A stretch of 64,000 nucleotides of DNA from positions 43,648,914 through 43,712,913 of the forward strand of contig NC_061794.1 of NCBI RefSeq assembly GCF_021462225.1. Direction: 5' to 3'. The stretch comes from Girardinichthys multiradiatus (lineage: Eukaryota; Chordata; Actinopteri; Cyprinodontiformes; Goodeidae). Numbering within the stretch: position 1 is the stretch's first letter; every line of letters begins with the position of its first letter. The position numbers and the translations under genes were made by a program. Under the pieces are notes generated by a model that was not told the DNA's origin, searched no databases, and saw only the letters and a program-made list of their open reading frames with translations. Below, piece by piece: positions 43,674-56,049 of the stretch.

Positions 43674-46190
43674 GACGACAGCATGTTCTGATTCTACAGC
43701 AGGATCTGAAAAACATTCAGATGAGAACTGAGACTTCTGGTTTACAGAGATTAGGAGACTTTCCAGGAACTAGAAGTAAAGTCCTAGAAAACTTGTTCAG
43801 TATTAAGTTGATCTGTGCAGAACCATCAACAGCTGATTGATGCACAGAGCATGTTGGTAGATTTTACTCTGACCAAACAAGCAGAAATAATCTCCAGAAA
43901 TGAGGCAGCTGAAACATTAACATACTATAATGTTCATAAATATTTTCCTGTTTCTGTACATTTGTTGCAGAATCTCTCATCATCTTCAGTCAGATGCTCT
44001 GGTTTAACTCCTGCCTCCTTAGGGATCCCTCAGCCATCACTGCTCTGCTGGTTGCTCAGATATGTTTAATGCAAACAGAGACTCATTGTTTCATTATTTC
44101 TAAACTAAGCTTTAGACAGACACTTTCTTCCTCATAGTTGATTCTCTAACCCTGCAGACCTCTGACATGCACAGAAGGCTGACCAACACTCTGAAGAAGA
44201 AGAAAGTAAGGAAGAAGCCTTCATGCCTCAGAAGAGCTTTGGTATAAATGTAGTTTTTAAAGGGAGGACAACACAGCTGTTTTTGTGTTTTGTGTATCCT
44301 CACCTTTGGTTTTCGTGACCCTCTTCTTCCAGCAGAAAATCACCAGAGGTGTTCATAACAAGATGATCTTGGCGACCAGAGTCAGACCCACATAAAGCTG
44401 CAGACCTGCAGTGTTGTTAACAAGAGATCATCTTGGTTTTATTATGACAAAGTGGTAAATGTGGCAGATCAGGCTGATCTTATTCTACAGCTGATGATCT
44501 TCATCATTGTTACTGTTTGAATCTCATCATTTAAATGTGGTCATCTCTGCTCATCCCTCTGGCTACTTGCTAATCGTTTTACACTTTGTGTCCGCCAGTT
44601 CTCATTGGTCATTAATAACTTTTAACTTTTATAATGCACCAGAAACTGTTTAGTTCTAATGATTTCTGGAATGTTGTCTCAATGAGTATTTAATGTTTGG
44701 CACTTTTTTTCTAGCAGTTTTATTCTTTGTCAGGTTAAAGCCCTTAAAGATAAACACAGCTGGACTTTAACAGACCCAAATCATCACAGGAACAGATAAT
44801 GGACCTGAAGCTGCAGCTGGTTTCTCAGAGAGTTTGTTGGTATCAGAGGAGGATGGAGAAGGTGATGAACTCAGACTCTGTGGTGTTTTTGTTGTGGAGG
44901 CTGCTGGGAGAAACGTTGATCTTATAAAAGGTCCCAGAGTCCATCTTGGTTCTGAAGGATCTCAAGATTTGGAAATGAAACAGAATCAAAACAGCTGAGG
45001 TTAAAATTTACATTCTTCTTTTTTTTATGATTGATGTGTGTCTTCATGGGTCACAGTTTGGACACGCTGGTCTTTTAAAGTAGATCAGTTAAATAATCTG
45101 AGCTAAATGTTTAAACCCAGAAATCTCACCTTCTTTCACAACAAGATGAAAATCATCATATAGAGTTCCAGCCCACACAGTAACCAAGCCACACCGGTAC
45201 CGTCCTGAGTCCGACTTTTCCAGCTCTGTGATGCTCACATGCAGAAAATCAGATGACAGTTGATCTCTTCCTTCATATCTAATGCTGTATCTGCCTGTCT
45301 GAGTTCTGTCTTTAGTTGTTTCAATGAGAATGTTTTTTCCTTTGCAGGTTTCCTTACAGAGAAACCTCCTGTTTCCATAGTAACTAAATTCACATCTAAC
45401 TGTGATGCTTCCTCCTTCCTTCCTGGTGTAGGTTCTCACAGTTTCTCCTTCCTGCAGAGCTGCTGAGGAAATAAACCGTCACTTATTACTGCCATTTTAT
45501 ATAATGTAGTTGAAATATAGTTATAAATCAAGCTGGATGCAATAGAATACATTTAAGTTTAACCGAGTGTCTCAATCTAATTCAGCTTAATTCTCTAAAT
45601 GACTGTTTGGATCAACATCCTTCTGGTTTATTTGTGACACCTCATAAAAACTCCACTGAGGATGTCTGTAAATTAAAGTTTTGGAGAAATAAAACATATT
45701 TCTCTGCTTTGTGTCTTTAAGAAGGTTTTGAGTGTTTCAGCACTCGATGGGTTACTTCTGCTCCATTGTTCCTCTTTGGGAGCTTTAAAAATGAAACAGC
45801 TGTTTCCTCTGTTTCTCTGATTAACCTGAGTTGTAGAAAGTTAACACTTCTCCAATACAACAGACTCTGAGCTCTATAGGAGGTAACTAGATTGGTTCAT
45901 CTAACTATGAATTTCAACTTTCATGTTTTCTGTGAAAATAGTCAGAATTTAGATCCTGAGCTTTACAAGATCAGCATATTTTACCATGAAAATCAACAGA
46001 CTGTAAAAGACAACTGGAGATAAAGTCCAACAGAGTTCAGTTTAAAACTGTTCAACAAGTTGAAAAACTTTATGATAAAACTGTGAGGAACTGAAAAGAT
46101 GAAGGACTGAGAAAAGAAAAACTGATAAAAAAATAAAATAATGTACTCACTGAGGAAGAAGAGGCTGATCAAAGTGTGACAGACCTTCAT
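43674..46190 (-). pseudogene. Receptor fragment D: diverged CD300/CMRF35-like, broken
   Basis: Exons: signal peptide 46151-46190 (MKVCHTLISLFFL), V-set Ig 45130-45462, stalk about 44795-44960, transmembrane 44304-44405, and a tail exon cut off at 43674-43705. The V domain is complete and the most diverged of the set (TVRCEF, FLCKETC, DSGRYRCGL). The stalk acceptor is a weak TTGAG and no good stalk donor is visible. The transmembrane exon has a TGA at 44353-44355, at the same codon as gene C. The tail tyrosine seen in fragment E is CAT (His) here, and the exon loses its donor to the inserted cassette. The V exon alone could still be spliced into something, but the gene as a whole appears dead. 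Confidence 0.7.
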
Positions 46191-46529
46191 CCTGAGCTGC
46201 TGATGGTTTCTGACTCTGCTTCTCTTCCTTCTTCACTGATAAACCAGGAACTTCTCTGAAGGATGGAGTTCCTCCTCTGAATGGAAGAGGTCGCTCTCCT
46301 CCTGTTCTAACTGCAGAATTAAGGTTTCTGTAAAAACCTTTGAATTGAAAGATAAAGTATAATTTGTTTCCTTTATGGAGCCACTGATGTCTTCCTCAAA
46401 GCATGAAACTATGCTCAGAGAAGAATGAAAGCTGCTGCTTGAACACAGAGACAAACATCAAACTAACAATGCAATTAAAAACAAACCTTTGTGCTGTCTT
46501 TGAATTAATACTTATAATCCTGGTTATTC

Positions 46530-46824
46530 ATCCATCCATCCATTTTCTATCCCTGCTTCTTCCATACAGGGTCACAGGGGAGCTGGTGCCCATCTTCAGC
46601 AGTCTACGGGTGAGAGGCAGGGTACATCCTGGACAGGTCGGCAGCCCATTGCAGGGCAACACAGAAACACACAACCATGCACAGACTCATTCATACCTAA
46701 AACCAATTTAGAGACTAATTAACCTAAAAGACATGTTTTGTGTACTGTGGGAGGAAGCCGGCATAGCCAGAGAGAACCCATGCATGCACAGGGACAACAT
46801 GCAAACTCCATGCAGAAAGACCTC
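46530..46824 (+). repeat. Dispersed fish repeat (CATCCATCCATTTTCTAT type)
   Basis: Starts TCCATCCATCCATTTTCTAT and continues with words familiar from a very common fish repeat: GGGTCACAGGGGAGCTGG, TACATCCTGGACAGGTCG, CACACAACCATGCACA, GTGGGAGGAAGCCGG and ACATGCAAACTCCATGCAG. It is noncoding and interrupted on its right by an LTR. The element class is not assigned. Confidence 0.75.
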
Positions 46825-47182
46825 TGTTGTAGAAAAATCAGAATCAGCTTTATTATAATCTTGCAAGAGAGAAGGATTTTACAGCATTGGAGATGCGCTC
46901 AGTAGTGCTGCCAAATTGTTCTGACCAGACAAAGCAAAAGTTATCCTATAAGCTACAACAGTTTTCAAGGTGACTCTCATGAGACCTGTTGTCCTAAACA
47001 TAATCTTAACATTGTGTCGTACATATTATCTCACACATCTGCAAGCAGAAGGCTGAGAAACCATTACTCTAAGACTAAATAAGAGAAGAATGGAACAACA
47101 ACTGAGGGGTTCTAATACTTTTGTCAGTTCCTGTAGAGAATCAAAGAGCAAATCAAGCAAGGCGCTAAAAATTTCTATAACA
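46825..47182 (-). mobile_element. Retroviral 3' LTR, 358 bp
   Basis: On the minus strand it starts TGTTATAGAA and ends TTCTACAACA, giving TG...CA ends in short inverted form (TGTT/AACA). An AATAAAGCTG polyadenylation signal lies close to its 3' end (about 46,846-46,855). A polypurine tract precedes it and an env remnant lies upstream. No second LTR was found in the window, so the provirus is 5'-truncated or its 5' LTR is too decayed to see. Confidence 0.7.
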
Positions 47183-47196
47183 ATCCACCCTCTTCG
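47183..47196 (-). other. Polypurine tract next to the LTR
   Basis: Minus-strand CGAAGAGGGTGGAT abuts the TGTT start of the LTR. This is the position where plus-strand DNA synthesis is primed in retroviruses and supports the LTR boundary call. Confidence 0.65.
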
Positions 47197-47668
47197 TTTA
47201 TAATGGGACAAGTTTCATATGTTATCGAACTCCCAAAAAACTGTTTTGCTGAATGACAAAGAAGGAAAGTACAAGAAAATGAATTTCAAAATGTGAATTG
47301 ATTAGTAATAAAATGAATAAAAATGAATCAAAAATTGATTATATGAAATAAGTAGTAATAAACATTGACTAAATAATGTAAAATGAATAATGAAACATTA
47401 TTACAAAGCTAAACACTACAACAAATCTATTATTACTGTCATCCTCTTTGTTGGAAACAATTTGTCATTTTGAAGGAAACAAAAACATCTCTTCAATCAA
47501 CAACCTTTTAAGGAATGATCAGATAAAATGAATACACAAATAATATAAAGAATTCAAACACTAAAAAAATTAAATGAAGAAAACCAATATACTAACAAAA
47601 TGAAATCATGAGTTATCATGTACCCTGTGTGTGTTCTGTACACATCTACATCATTAGAATTAAGAAGA

Positions 47669-49031
47669 TTATGTGAACAGATGGAAATTGACCATTGATA
47701 AAACATCATCATGAGAGTCACTTTCAGACTCATCAGAGCAATCCAAGGGTTCCCCTTCACCTGTCAGGAGGGGCATCTGATATGACCTAGAGGTAATCAA
47801 TCTATTAATTAGAGTACGCAGGCAGGGCACAGCAAATGAGGTTACCTGCGAAGGTGACAAAAGAAGTCATACCTGCAATGATAAAAACCTTCCATTTACC
47901 AAAGGTAGCAGTAAACCAATCAGACAAAGAATCAGCACCAGAATCATGTTACCAGGGAGCCAGGGTGCATAATCCATCCAGAGCTCTGGTTACTGAACCA
48001 TCAGGAGCTGTTATTTGGAAGTACAGCATAAAGGACCAAGCATGGCACAAACACCTCCCTTTTCAGCCAACGACATGTCTGAAGCCATTCTGGTTTGCCA
48101 AGATATAAAAGAACTGGAGGATAATTGGTCAGTTACGCCGACCATTACATCTCTGGTGATGTTTGTTTTAATGCGATCAACGTTTTTGTTAGGAATAATC
48201 CAAAGAAATATTGATTCAAACCCATTGACAATAGGATTGGCTAACTTATACTAATCTGGAACACCACGTGGGAGAGCAGGAGTGGTGAAAAGTTGTGGTC
48301 TGGCTGATGAACAGGCAATACACTCTGTCATGTTATTGCTTTTAGCATAAATGTTATCCATTCTAACCAGGTGTCTTTTGTCAGAAAATCCAGTTTCAAC
48401 CTGCAATATTAGTTCAGGTGATGACACATTTAAGTAAGTGACTAATGGTTGAGGAGGTGTGGTTGGGCTAGGAGAAGGGCTAACACCAGTAATATCTAGA
48501 ACTTCATCAGGAGGTTTAGGTTGATCCACAGACTGAATTCAAAACAATCCCAGCAGGTCTCTTCCAGAGACATCAGCTCCTAAAACCAAAACAAGTTTAT
48601 TAAGTTCTGCATAATTAACAGTAGGCCAGGGATTCTCTGACAATTATTACCAGGGGATTATATCTAGTGGTGTCTGCTCATTGGGTGGACTTGTCTCTAA
48701 TCAAACTGAGGTGTTGCAGCAGGCCCTGTGGAATATAGTTAGAGTTCGGGTTGACAGAACCTTTTGGATTTGAATTCCAGTACCCAAATGTACATATCTG
48801 CATTCTGAAACCAACTGCCATAACCTCTGCGGGGTACCAGGTCACAGAGGTCAATCCTCGCTGCCACTGTGGTATTCTTAGGGTTACCTTTACAGTTACC
48901 TGTCTCAGTTGTTCTGATGTGGAGACAGCTCTGTCAGACCTGATAAGCTTTGATAAAAAAAACATGGAAAGAATAAACCAACATAATATAACAATGATGA
49001 AGACAGAGAACAAGCATGCAAAAAGTCCCAT
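47669..49031 (-). pseudogene. Endogenous retrovirus env remnant
   Basis: Decayed envelope gene of a fish endogenous retrovirus, read as several short frames. Pieces in order: a hydrophobic N-terminal segment (about 48,960-49,030), a surface-subunit stretch with TWYPAEVMAVGFR and CTFGYW (about 48,750-48,860), a CIACSSARP motif (about 48,290), a transmembrane-subunit region with a CX6CC motif at about 48,013-48,050, and an acidic cytoplasmic tail ending at 47669. Breaks include a stop just after the CX6CC motif and frame changes between surface and transmembrane parts, so no working protein is encoded. CX6CC is usual in gamma- and epsilon-like envelopes. gag and pol are not seen. Orientation matches the receptor genes. 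Confidence 0.75.
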
Positions 49032-49515
49032 CTTCTGTAAATCTTCAATTTCGGAGACTTGAGGTAGATAAAATATATCTTCTTCTCATCCGTGATCTTA
49101 TTTAAAGCAAACGTTGCACTGCTCAAGGGATTATTATGCCCATTGTAAAAACAGTGTTCTTCACCCACCTCTCCAGTGATTAGCTTACAGTTCTTTGGCT
49201 TGTGGTGGGCCGTTGTCCTTCATGGGGTGATCTCCTATCTTTAAATTCCTGTGATGGTTAGAGCAGGCCTAGTGCTCCAGCCCGTTGGCTTGGGCAGACT
49301 TCCCTCAGGAGTGGAGTCATCTGGTGGATGAGGAAGCCATCTGCGGTAAGCAGCCACTGTTCGAGCCACCAGCAGCACCTTGGAATGGACTCTGTTTGCG
49401 TTTGGACCTTCGATGTCTCTTCCTTGGCTGGTCCAATAACCCTTACTGCAGTTGGTGTAATCTGACTGCATCCTGCTAACGGCAGACAGCTCCACCTGGA
49501 CAGAAGGCTCGATAT

Positions 49516-49985
49516 ACAATTCAATTCAATTCAATTCAATTCAAAAATACTTTATTAATCCCAAAGGGAAATTAAATGTTGTTATAGCTCATATTATGGA
49601 GGTTTCCTCAAAGAGCCGTTGTAGATGCTGATGGCTGTGGGCAGGAAGGATCTCCTGTAGCGCTCCGTCTTACAGCAGATCTGAAGAAGCCTCTGACTGA
49701 AGACACTCTGTTGTTGTAGGACAGTCTGATGAAGAGGATGCTCAGGGTTCTCCATAATGTTCTTCATTTTATGAAGAATCCTTCTTTCCACAATGATCTC
49801 CAGAGGTTCCAGAGGAGTCCCCAGAACAGAGCCGGCCTTTTTTATCAGCTTGTTGAGTTTTTTTAAGTCCCTGGTTCTGATGCTGCTTCCCCAGCAGATG
49901 ATGGTAGAAGAGATCACACTTTCCACAACATAGAAGACATGCAGCATCTTGCTGCAAACACCAAAGGACCTAAGCTTCCTCAAGA
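49516..49985 (-). mobile_element. Rex1/Babar-like LINE 3' end
   Basis: A 5'-truncated LINE on the minus strand. The frame 49594-49983 contains VVESVISSTIICWGSS, KLNKLIKKAGSVLG and ILHKMKNIMENPEHPLH, a C-terminal block characteristic of Rex1-type CR1-like elements in fish. The 3' end is a run of ATTCA/AATTG pentamers at 49518-49545. Only the last about 130 codons and tail remain. Confidence 0.75.
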
Positions 49986-49999
49986 AGTACGGTTGCAGA

Positions 50000-52900
50000 T
50001 AAACTTCTAGCTGTTTTCAGTGGCCTTCAAACAGTCCTGGAATAAATAAATTATTCTGTGTTTTCATTGCACCAAAACAAAATGAAACTTATTTCTACCC
50101 TTATTTTGCCTAGAATTCAAATGCAGTGGTTCATTATTAGCCCAGGTACTCAACTCAGTTTACATCATATTAAAGCTCAAAATCTTCAAATAGGGATATT
50201 TACTTTGATAAGTAAGACTGGTCCATTCTGAGTCTGCATTTTATCCACTGTATCACTTGGCGATGTCAAACTTTAGATCTGCTGCAGTCTCAACTCCTTT
50301 ATTTCCAACAGTTGGTTCAGTTACTGAAGGTTCACATAATTTTGTTTGTATTTTTACCTTTTCCATTAAGCAGAAACTACTTTAATAATTACATGGATCT
50401 TCATCAAAATATCCAGCAAAGGAGAATGAATCTTTTGACTAATTTAGAGGAATTAACCCCGTACATTCAGACAGGTTCTCAGGATGAGGCCTTGGGGAGC
50501 TGGGCACCAGTTTTATAGACAAAACACAAAGTGTGATCTTCTCTCACAATGTCACTAAGTCCTTACTGGAGATATGAGCAACCTTCCCCATAGTTACAGT
50601 ACTGCTCCCATACATGCTAAAACTTTTGTAACCCAGTGTTTCATTTTATTTTATTAAGGCTGACATCCCCTCTTTGTACGCATGGTTCAAACCATTAGTC
50701 AATTTAGCATTTGTCTTTTGTCTTTAATGATTGAAAAAAATGTTTTAGCAACCAAGACCACATTAAATATAATTTAAAGAAATGGAGGAATCTATTTCCT
50801 TCTTGCCAATAGATTGCTCCTCAAAAGGTTCATTTTGTACATTAATATAAAGGCCTATTTTCCCTATTAGACTGTTTATTTTATAATTTCGTTAGCTTCA
50901 GTTTGTTTAGGTAATGTGGCATTTTCCTTTAAATTTCATTTGAAGTCATGCATATAATTTTAACCTAGTTAGAATCACATAGGATTGATGTATTTAAAAT
51001 ATTCATAGCTTTTGTTAGCTCTATGTTTTAGCCATTTACATCTTTAGAATTATTCATTAAGAATAAATTAATGTATCATAATTTATTTCAAATGAATTAG
51101 TATTAATTAAATTGGTCTCAGAGTTCACCACTGTGAATTTACCTAAATAAATTTAGGAAAAAACAACCTGGTTGTTTCTATTTGCAGTCACCTCAGTTTA
51201 AACAATGAAACATTAAATGTTGTGAAGTTAATTTAATGTTTCAATTATAAATGAGTCACATCATCTTGATTTGTCTTGGTTTAAGATGAGTAAATTTAAA
51301 TCATGCAGGTTTAATGCATAAATCCTACCAATTGAACCTAATCATTAATTAGCAAAACTAATTATTTGAAGAAGTTTAAACTATTTCATTAGCATTTTAA
51401 TTATAAAACACATAAATCTAAATTTCATGCTTTATCCTTACCCAGTCATTTTATAAACATGCATTTTAATGCAGTTATCACAACAAGTCCCCTTTATTAT
51501 TCTCACTTTTCTTTCAAACAGTGTTGAACTCAGGAAGGGAGGGGTGAGCGTTTAAACACTGATGTCAGCTTTCTGCAGAGATTAAAGAAAATGGATTAAA
51601 TACCTTAAATATTTTCAGACTAAAAGGTTTATTATTTCTGGCATCAACATTAACAGATTTAGGAGTTTCAATCACTAGCTCACAGTTCTAAATTAGCCCC
51701 ACGTCATATTTGTTTTTAACCCAGAGTTCATAAGGAGCTTCAGACATTATAATAAAACAACACAGATCTGTTTCGGATTAAAGAAAAAGCATGCTTCAAA
51801 ATCTGTTACTGTGGTGGGAAATATTTCCACAGTTTCTGGAAGAAGGCCTTTCTAAGCAGAGTCTTTAGAGAACTTGATATTAGAGATTTTTTGGTACCAC
51901 TTGTCTAATTAGATTCTTTCTTACCTTCAGAACCAAAAATACATCTTTCCATTCTCATTTTACATGTTTTTGCCAGAGAAGATGTGTTTAACTGAACCCA
52001 TTACTCTGGAACATTTTGCTGTTGGGGTGTTAGAGAAAATAACAAGTGTGTTTACATTCCAATGCAATACAGAAGTGATTAGATTTTCTTTCTTTTCCCA
52101 GAGGAGAAAATGCAGAACCAAGCTTTTCATAGTTTTGTCAGGACCAGATATGAGGTACATTGTAAGTCAGCAGGCTTCATAAAATCAGAAGAATGGGAAA
52201 ATCAGCTAATTTAACCTCTTCCCAGCAGCTGCTGTGAAAACAATGAATTTGCACCTTCCATTCAAGCTCTAGTTAACGCTTGTGGCCAAAGCTGTACCCC
52301 ACAGGAAGTACTGCGTCAGACTGTACGGAGACCCTCTGCAGTAAAACTAACCCTATTCTCAGAGGTCTCTACCTGTTAGATTAACGGGGTTCACTCTGAC
52401 AACAGGAAACAATGCCTGAAGGAGAGTCCATCAGGTGTTACACATGGGATGGACTTTAAAATGCTCCTCCATGGGATCTGTCCTGAGGCTGACATAGAAA
52501 ACACATGGTTACCGCTGAGTTTTGGAGGTGTTTAAAATTCCTCTTTCTTTTAAGGACTTTTAGTAGCAATATTTGACCCTGAATCTACCATGATGAGAGA
52601 GAGAACTTGTTTCTCTAAAACAATTACTGTATGAAACTTTTAGAAAAGAATCTCTTTAACACAGGAATAACAATTAACCTCTTGTTACGTCTGTCAACGT
52701 CAAAACCACATCAGCTGCAGTTAATAAGCTTTCTTCATTGCAGAAAAACAGAAAAGATATTTGTAAATGTGTGTGTGTTTGTATGTTATCCCCCTCAATT
52801 TCTTAACCGCTCCAGAGTTGGACTTTTGTGGCATACAGTCCCCTATCAGTCCAAAAACCCAGACCCTGCCCTGGCCTGTTGGTGGACATTTGCTCTTTCT

Positions 52901-53740
52901 TGTCCACTTTAACTTCTTCAGGAGGGAGGGAAAACTTTGCTCCAGCCTGTTTCTCCTCTGTCTGCATAAGATGTGCTCTCAAGATGAGTCCAGTGCAACG
53001 CTCTTCTGGCTCTGGCAAACAGCATGGATTGTTGCCCATCTCAATGGGTTTTGGGCTTTCTACCAGACTTCTTCTGAGAAACAATGAATCAACATAATTT
53101 AATTAATTATCATCCATATTAATTGGCTTAATAGTTTGATAATTATAACCAAAGGCCTATAAATTAAATTGCAAAATATTTAAAACCAAAAGCAGAAATA
53201 GAGAAAATAATGAAAGGGTTAATAATAATAAGGACTTCTTAAAAGCTTTAACTAAAAGGTTAAAACTAACAGTTTTCTACTGGAGACAAAGGGGATCTGG
53301 GATTTTTCCCACCTTGGACCAGGAGCGAGGTGTACGGACCTCGCTGGCGCGGTTGATGCCACGCTGCGCACGGGTGAACAGTAATTCACCAGTAGAGACA
53401 CCTCCCTGTACGGTTGAGTGAGGCTCCTCTAACTAGTAAGTTAGGGGGAAGGCGATTAGGGTGCCAGAAAGCTCTAAACTCTTGTGGAGACGTCTGCAGG
53501 TTTTAAAGGAATATTCCCCCCATTACCAGTAAGTAAAGGGTGTGGCAAGGCTATCAGTATGGGACAGCGGTTCAGTTCTAAGGAATTATCTCCTCCTCCC
53601 CAGGGAGAAACGTGTGAAAAAATATGGACCACATCGCACCAAGTGCATCAATATATGGGTTAAAACTTTTGCAGCTCTACAATATTAAAAAGGAATGAGG
53701 AAGCGACAAAAGAAAAAAAAAGACAATGGATGACAGGTAT
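50000..53740. other. No gene recognised
   Basis: AT-rich DNA with only short frames lacking domains. The stretch 53,281-53,640 is more GC-rich but shows no frame or known repeat that I can name. Confidence 0.5.
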
Positions 53741-54060
53741 GTACAGTGCCTTGCGAAAGTACTCGGCCCCCTTGAACTGGTCAACCTCTTACTACATTTC
53801 AGGCTTCAAACATAAAGATATAACATTCTAATTTTTTGTGAAGAATCGACAACAAGTGAGACACAATCGTGAAGTGGAATGAAATTTATTGGATGTGGCA
53901 AACTTTTTTAACAAATAAAAAACTGAAAAGTGTGGCGTGCAATATTATTCGGCCCCTTTACTTTCAGTGCAGCAAACTCACTCCAGAAGTTCAGTGAGGA
54001 TCTCTGAATGATCCAATGTTGTCCCAAATGACTGATGATGATAAATAGAATCCACCTGTA

Positions 54061-55628
54061 CAGGTCCTTCTCAAAATATTAGCATATTGTGATAAAGTTC
54101 ATTATTTTCCATAATGTCATGATGAAAATTTAACATTCATATATTTTAGATTCATTGCACACTAACTGAAATATTTCAGGTCTTTCATTGTCTTAATACG
54201 GATGATTGTGGCATACAGCTCATGAAAACCCAAAATTCCTATCTCACAAAATTAGCATATTTCATCCGACCAATAAAAGAAATGTGTTTTTTATACAAAA
54301 AACGTCAACCTTCAAATAATCATGTACAGTTATGCACTCAATACTTGGTCGGGAATCCTTTGGCAGAAATGACTGCTTCAATGTGGCGTGGCATGGAGGC
54401 AATCAGCCTGTGGCACTGCTGAGGTCTTATGGAGGCCCAGGATGCTTCGATAGCGGCCTTTAGCTCATCCAGAGTGTTGGGTCTTGAGTCTCTCAACGTT
54501 CTCTTCACAATATCCCACAGATTCTCTATGGGGTTCAGGTCAGGAGAGTTGGCAGGCCAATTGAGCACAGTGATACCATGGTCAGTAAACCATTTACCAG
54601 TGGTTTTAGCACTGTGAGCAGGTGCCAGGTCGTGCTGAAAAATGAAATCTTCATCTCCATAAAGCTTTTCAGCAGATGGAAGCATGAAGTGCTCCACAAT
54701 CTCCTGATAGCTAGCTGCATTGACCCTGCCCTTGATAAAACACAGTGGACCAACACCAGCAGTTGACACGGCACCCCAGACCATCACTGACTGTGGGTAC
54801 TTGACACTGGACGTCTGGCATTTTGGCATTTCCTTCTCCCCAGTCTTCCTCCAGACTCTGGCACCTTGATTTCCGAATGACATGCAGAATTTGCTTTCAT
54901 CCGAAAAAAGTACTTTGGACCACTGAGCAACAGTCCAGTGCTGCTTCTCTGTAGCCCAGGTCTGGGGAATGCGGCACCTGTAGCCCATTTCCTGCACACG
55001 CCTGTGCACGGTGGCTCTGGATGTTTCTACTCCAGACTCAGTCCACTGCTTCCGCAGGTCCCCCAAGGTCTGGAATCAGACCTTCTCCACAATCTTCCTC
55101 AGGGTCCGGTCACCTCTTCTCGTTGTGCAGCGTTTTCTGCCACACTTTTTCCTTCCCACAGACTTCCCACTGAGGTGCCTTGATACAGCACTCTGGGAAC
55201 AGCCTATTCGTTCAGAAATTTCTTTCTGTGTCTTACCCTCTTGCTTGAGGGTGTCAATAGTGGCCTTCTGGACAGCAGTCAGGTCGGCAGTCTTACCCAT
55301 GATTGGGGTTTTGAGTGATGAACCAGGCTGGGAGTTTTAAAGGCCTCAGGAATCTTTTGCAGGTGTTTAGAGTTAACTCGTTGATTCAGATGATTAGGTT
55401 CATAGCTCGTTTAGAGACCCTTTTAATGATATGCTAATTTTGTGAGATAGGAATTTTGGGTTTTCATGAGCTGTATGCCAAAATCATCCGTATTAAGACA
55501 ATAAAAGACCTGAAATATTTCAGTTAGTGTGCAATGAATCTAAAATATATGAATGTTAAATTTTCATCATGACATTATGGAAAATAATAAACTTTATCAC
55601 AATATGCTAATATTTTGAGAAGGACCTG
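54061..55628 (-). mobile_element. Tc1-like transposon (inner), young copy
   Basis: Flanked by TA at 54059-54060 and 55629-55630; ends start CAGGTCCTTCTCAAAATATT. The terminal inverted repeats run about 200 bp and differ at only about three positions, so the insertion is recent. It is 1,568 bp long, the usual size for the family. Confidence 0.95.
54338..55300 (-). pseudogene. Inner Tc1 transposase, one in-frame TGA
   Basis: DD34E transposase. The N-terminal helix-turn-helix part begins MGKTADLTAVQKATIDTLKQ. After 74 codons there is a TGA at 55076-55078; the same frame then continues to the usual end. Catalytic residues are present: Asp in LFSDESKF, Asp in FQHDLAPAHS, Glu in NPIENLW, with 34 residues between the last two. 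The enzyme cuts and pastes the element at TA sites. The single stop (possibly CGA to TGA) would prevent a full-length product, though everything else looks intact. Confidence 0.9.
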
Positions 55629-55639
55629 TATGTAATCAG

Positions 55640-55978
55640 TCTGTGTGTGTTAAAAGGGAGTTTTTCCTCTCCACTGTCGCTACATGCATGCTCAGTATGA
55701 GGGATTGCTGCAAAGTCAACGCCAGTGACTGTCCACTGTCTCTACAAGCTCATCCAGGAGGAGGGAATGCTGCAAGTCACTGACTGGATGCAATCTGCTG
55801 GGTTTCCTTAGATAGAAAAACTTTTTATCCAATTTGAATAAATAACTGAATCTGACGGCACTGTTCAATGGTTAGGATTAATTGGAATGTATGAACCTGA
55901 CTGTTGTGAAGTGCCTTGAGACAACATGTGTTGTGAATTGGCGCTATATAAATAAACTGAATTGAAATGAATTGAATT
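55640..55978 (+). mobile_element. LINE 3' end inserted in the outer Tc1
   Basis: Noncoding 3' end with TTTTTCCTCTCCACTGTCGC, GCTGGGTTTCCTTAGATAG, GTGAATTGGCGCTATATAAA and an AATTGAA-type tail. It interrupts the outer Tc1 between TGTAATCA and AAGTCTCCG; TAATCA-AGTCT-like words on both sides look like the target duplication. A similar old copy is at 3440-3720. Confidence 0.8.
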
Positions 55979-56049
55979 AATCAAGTCTCCGTATAAATGC
56001 ACCTGCTCTGTGATAGTCTCAAGGTTCTGTTCAAAGCGCAGAGAGCATC

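Noticed and set aside
47554..48254. Independent small genes on either strand
   Set aside because: The minus-strand pieces fit in order as parts of a decayed retroviral env and the plus-strand ones are shadows.
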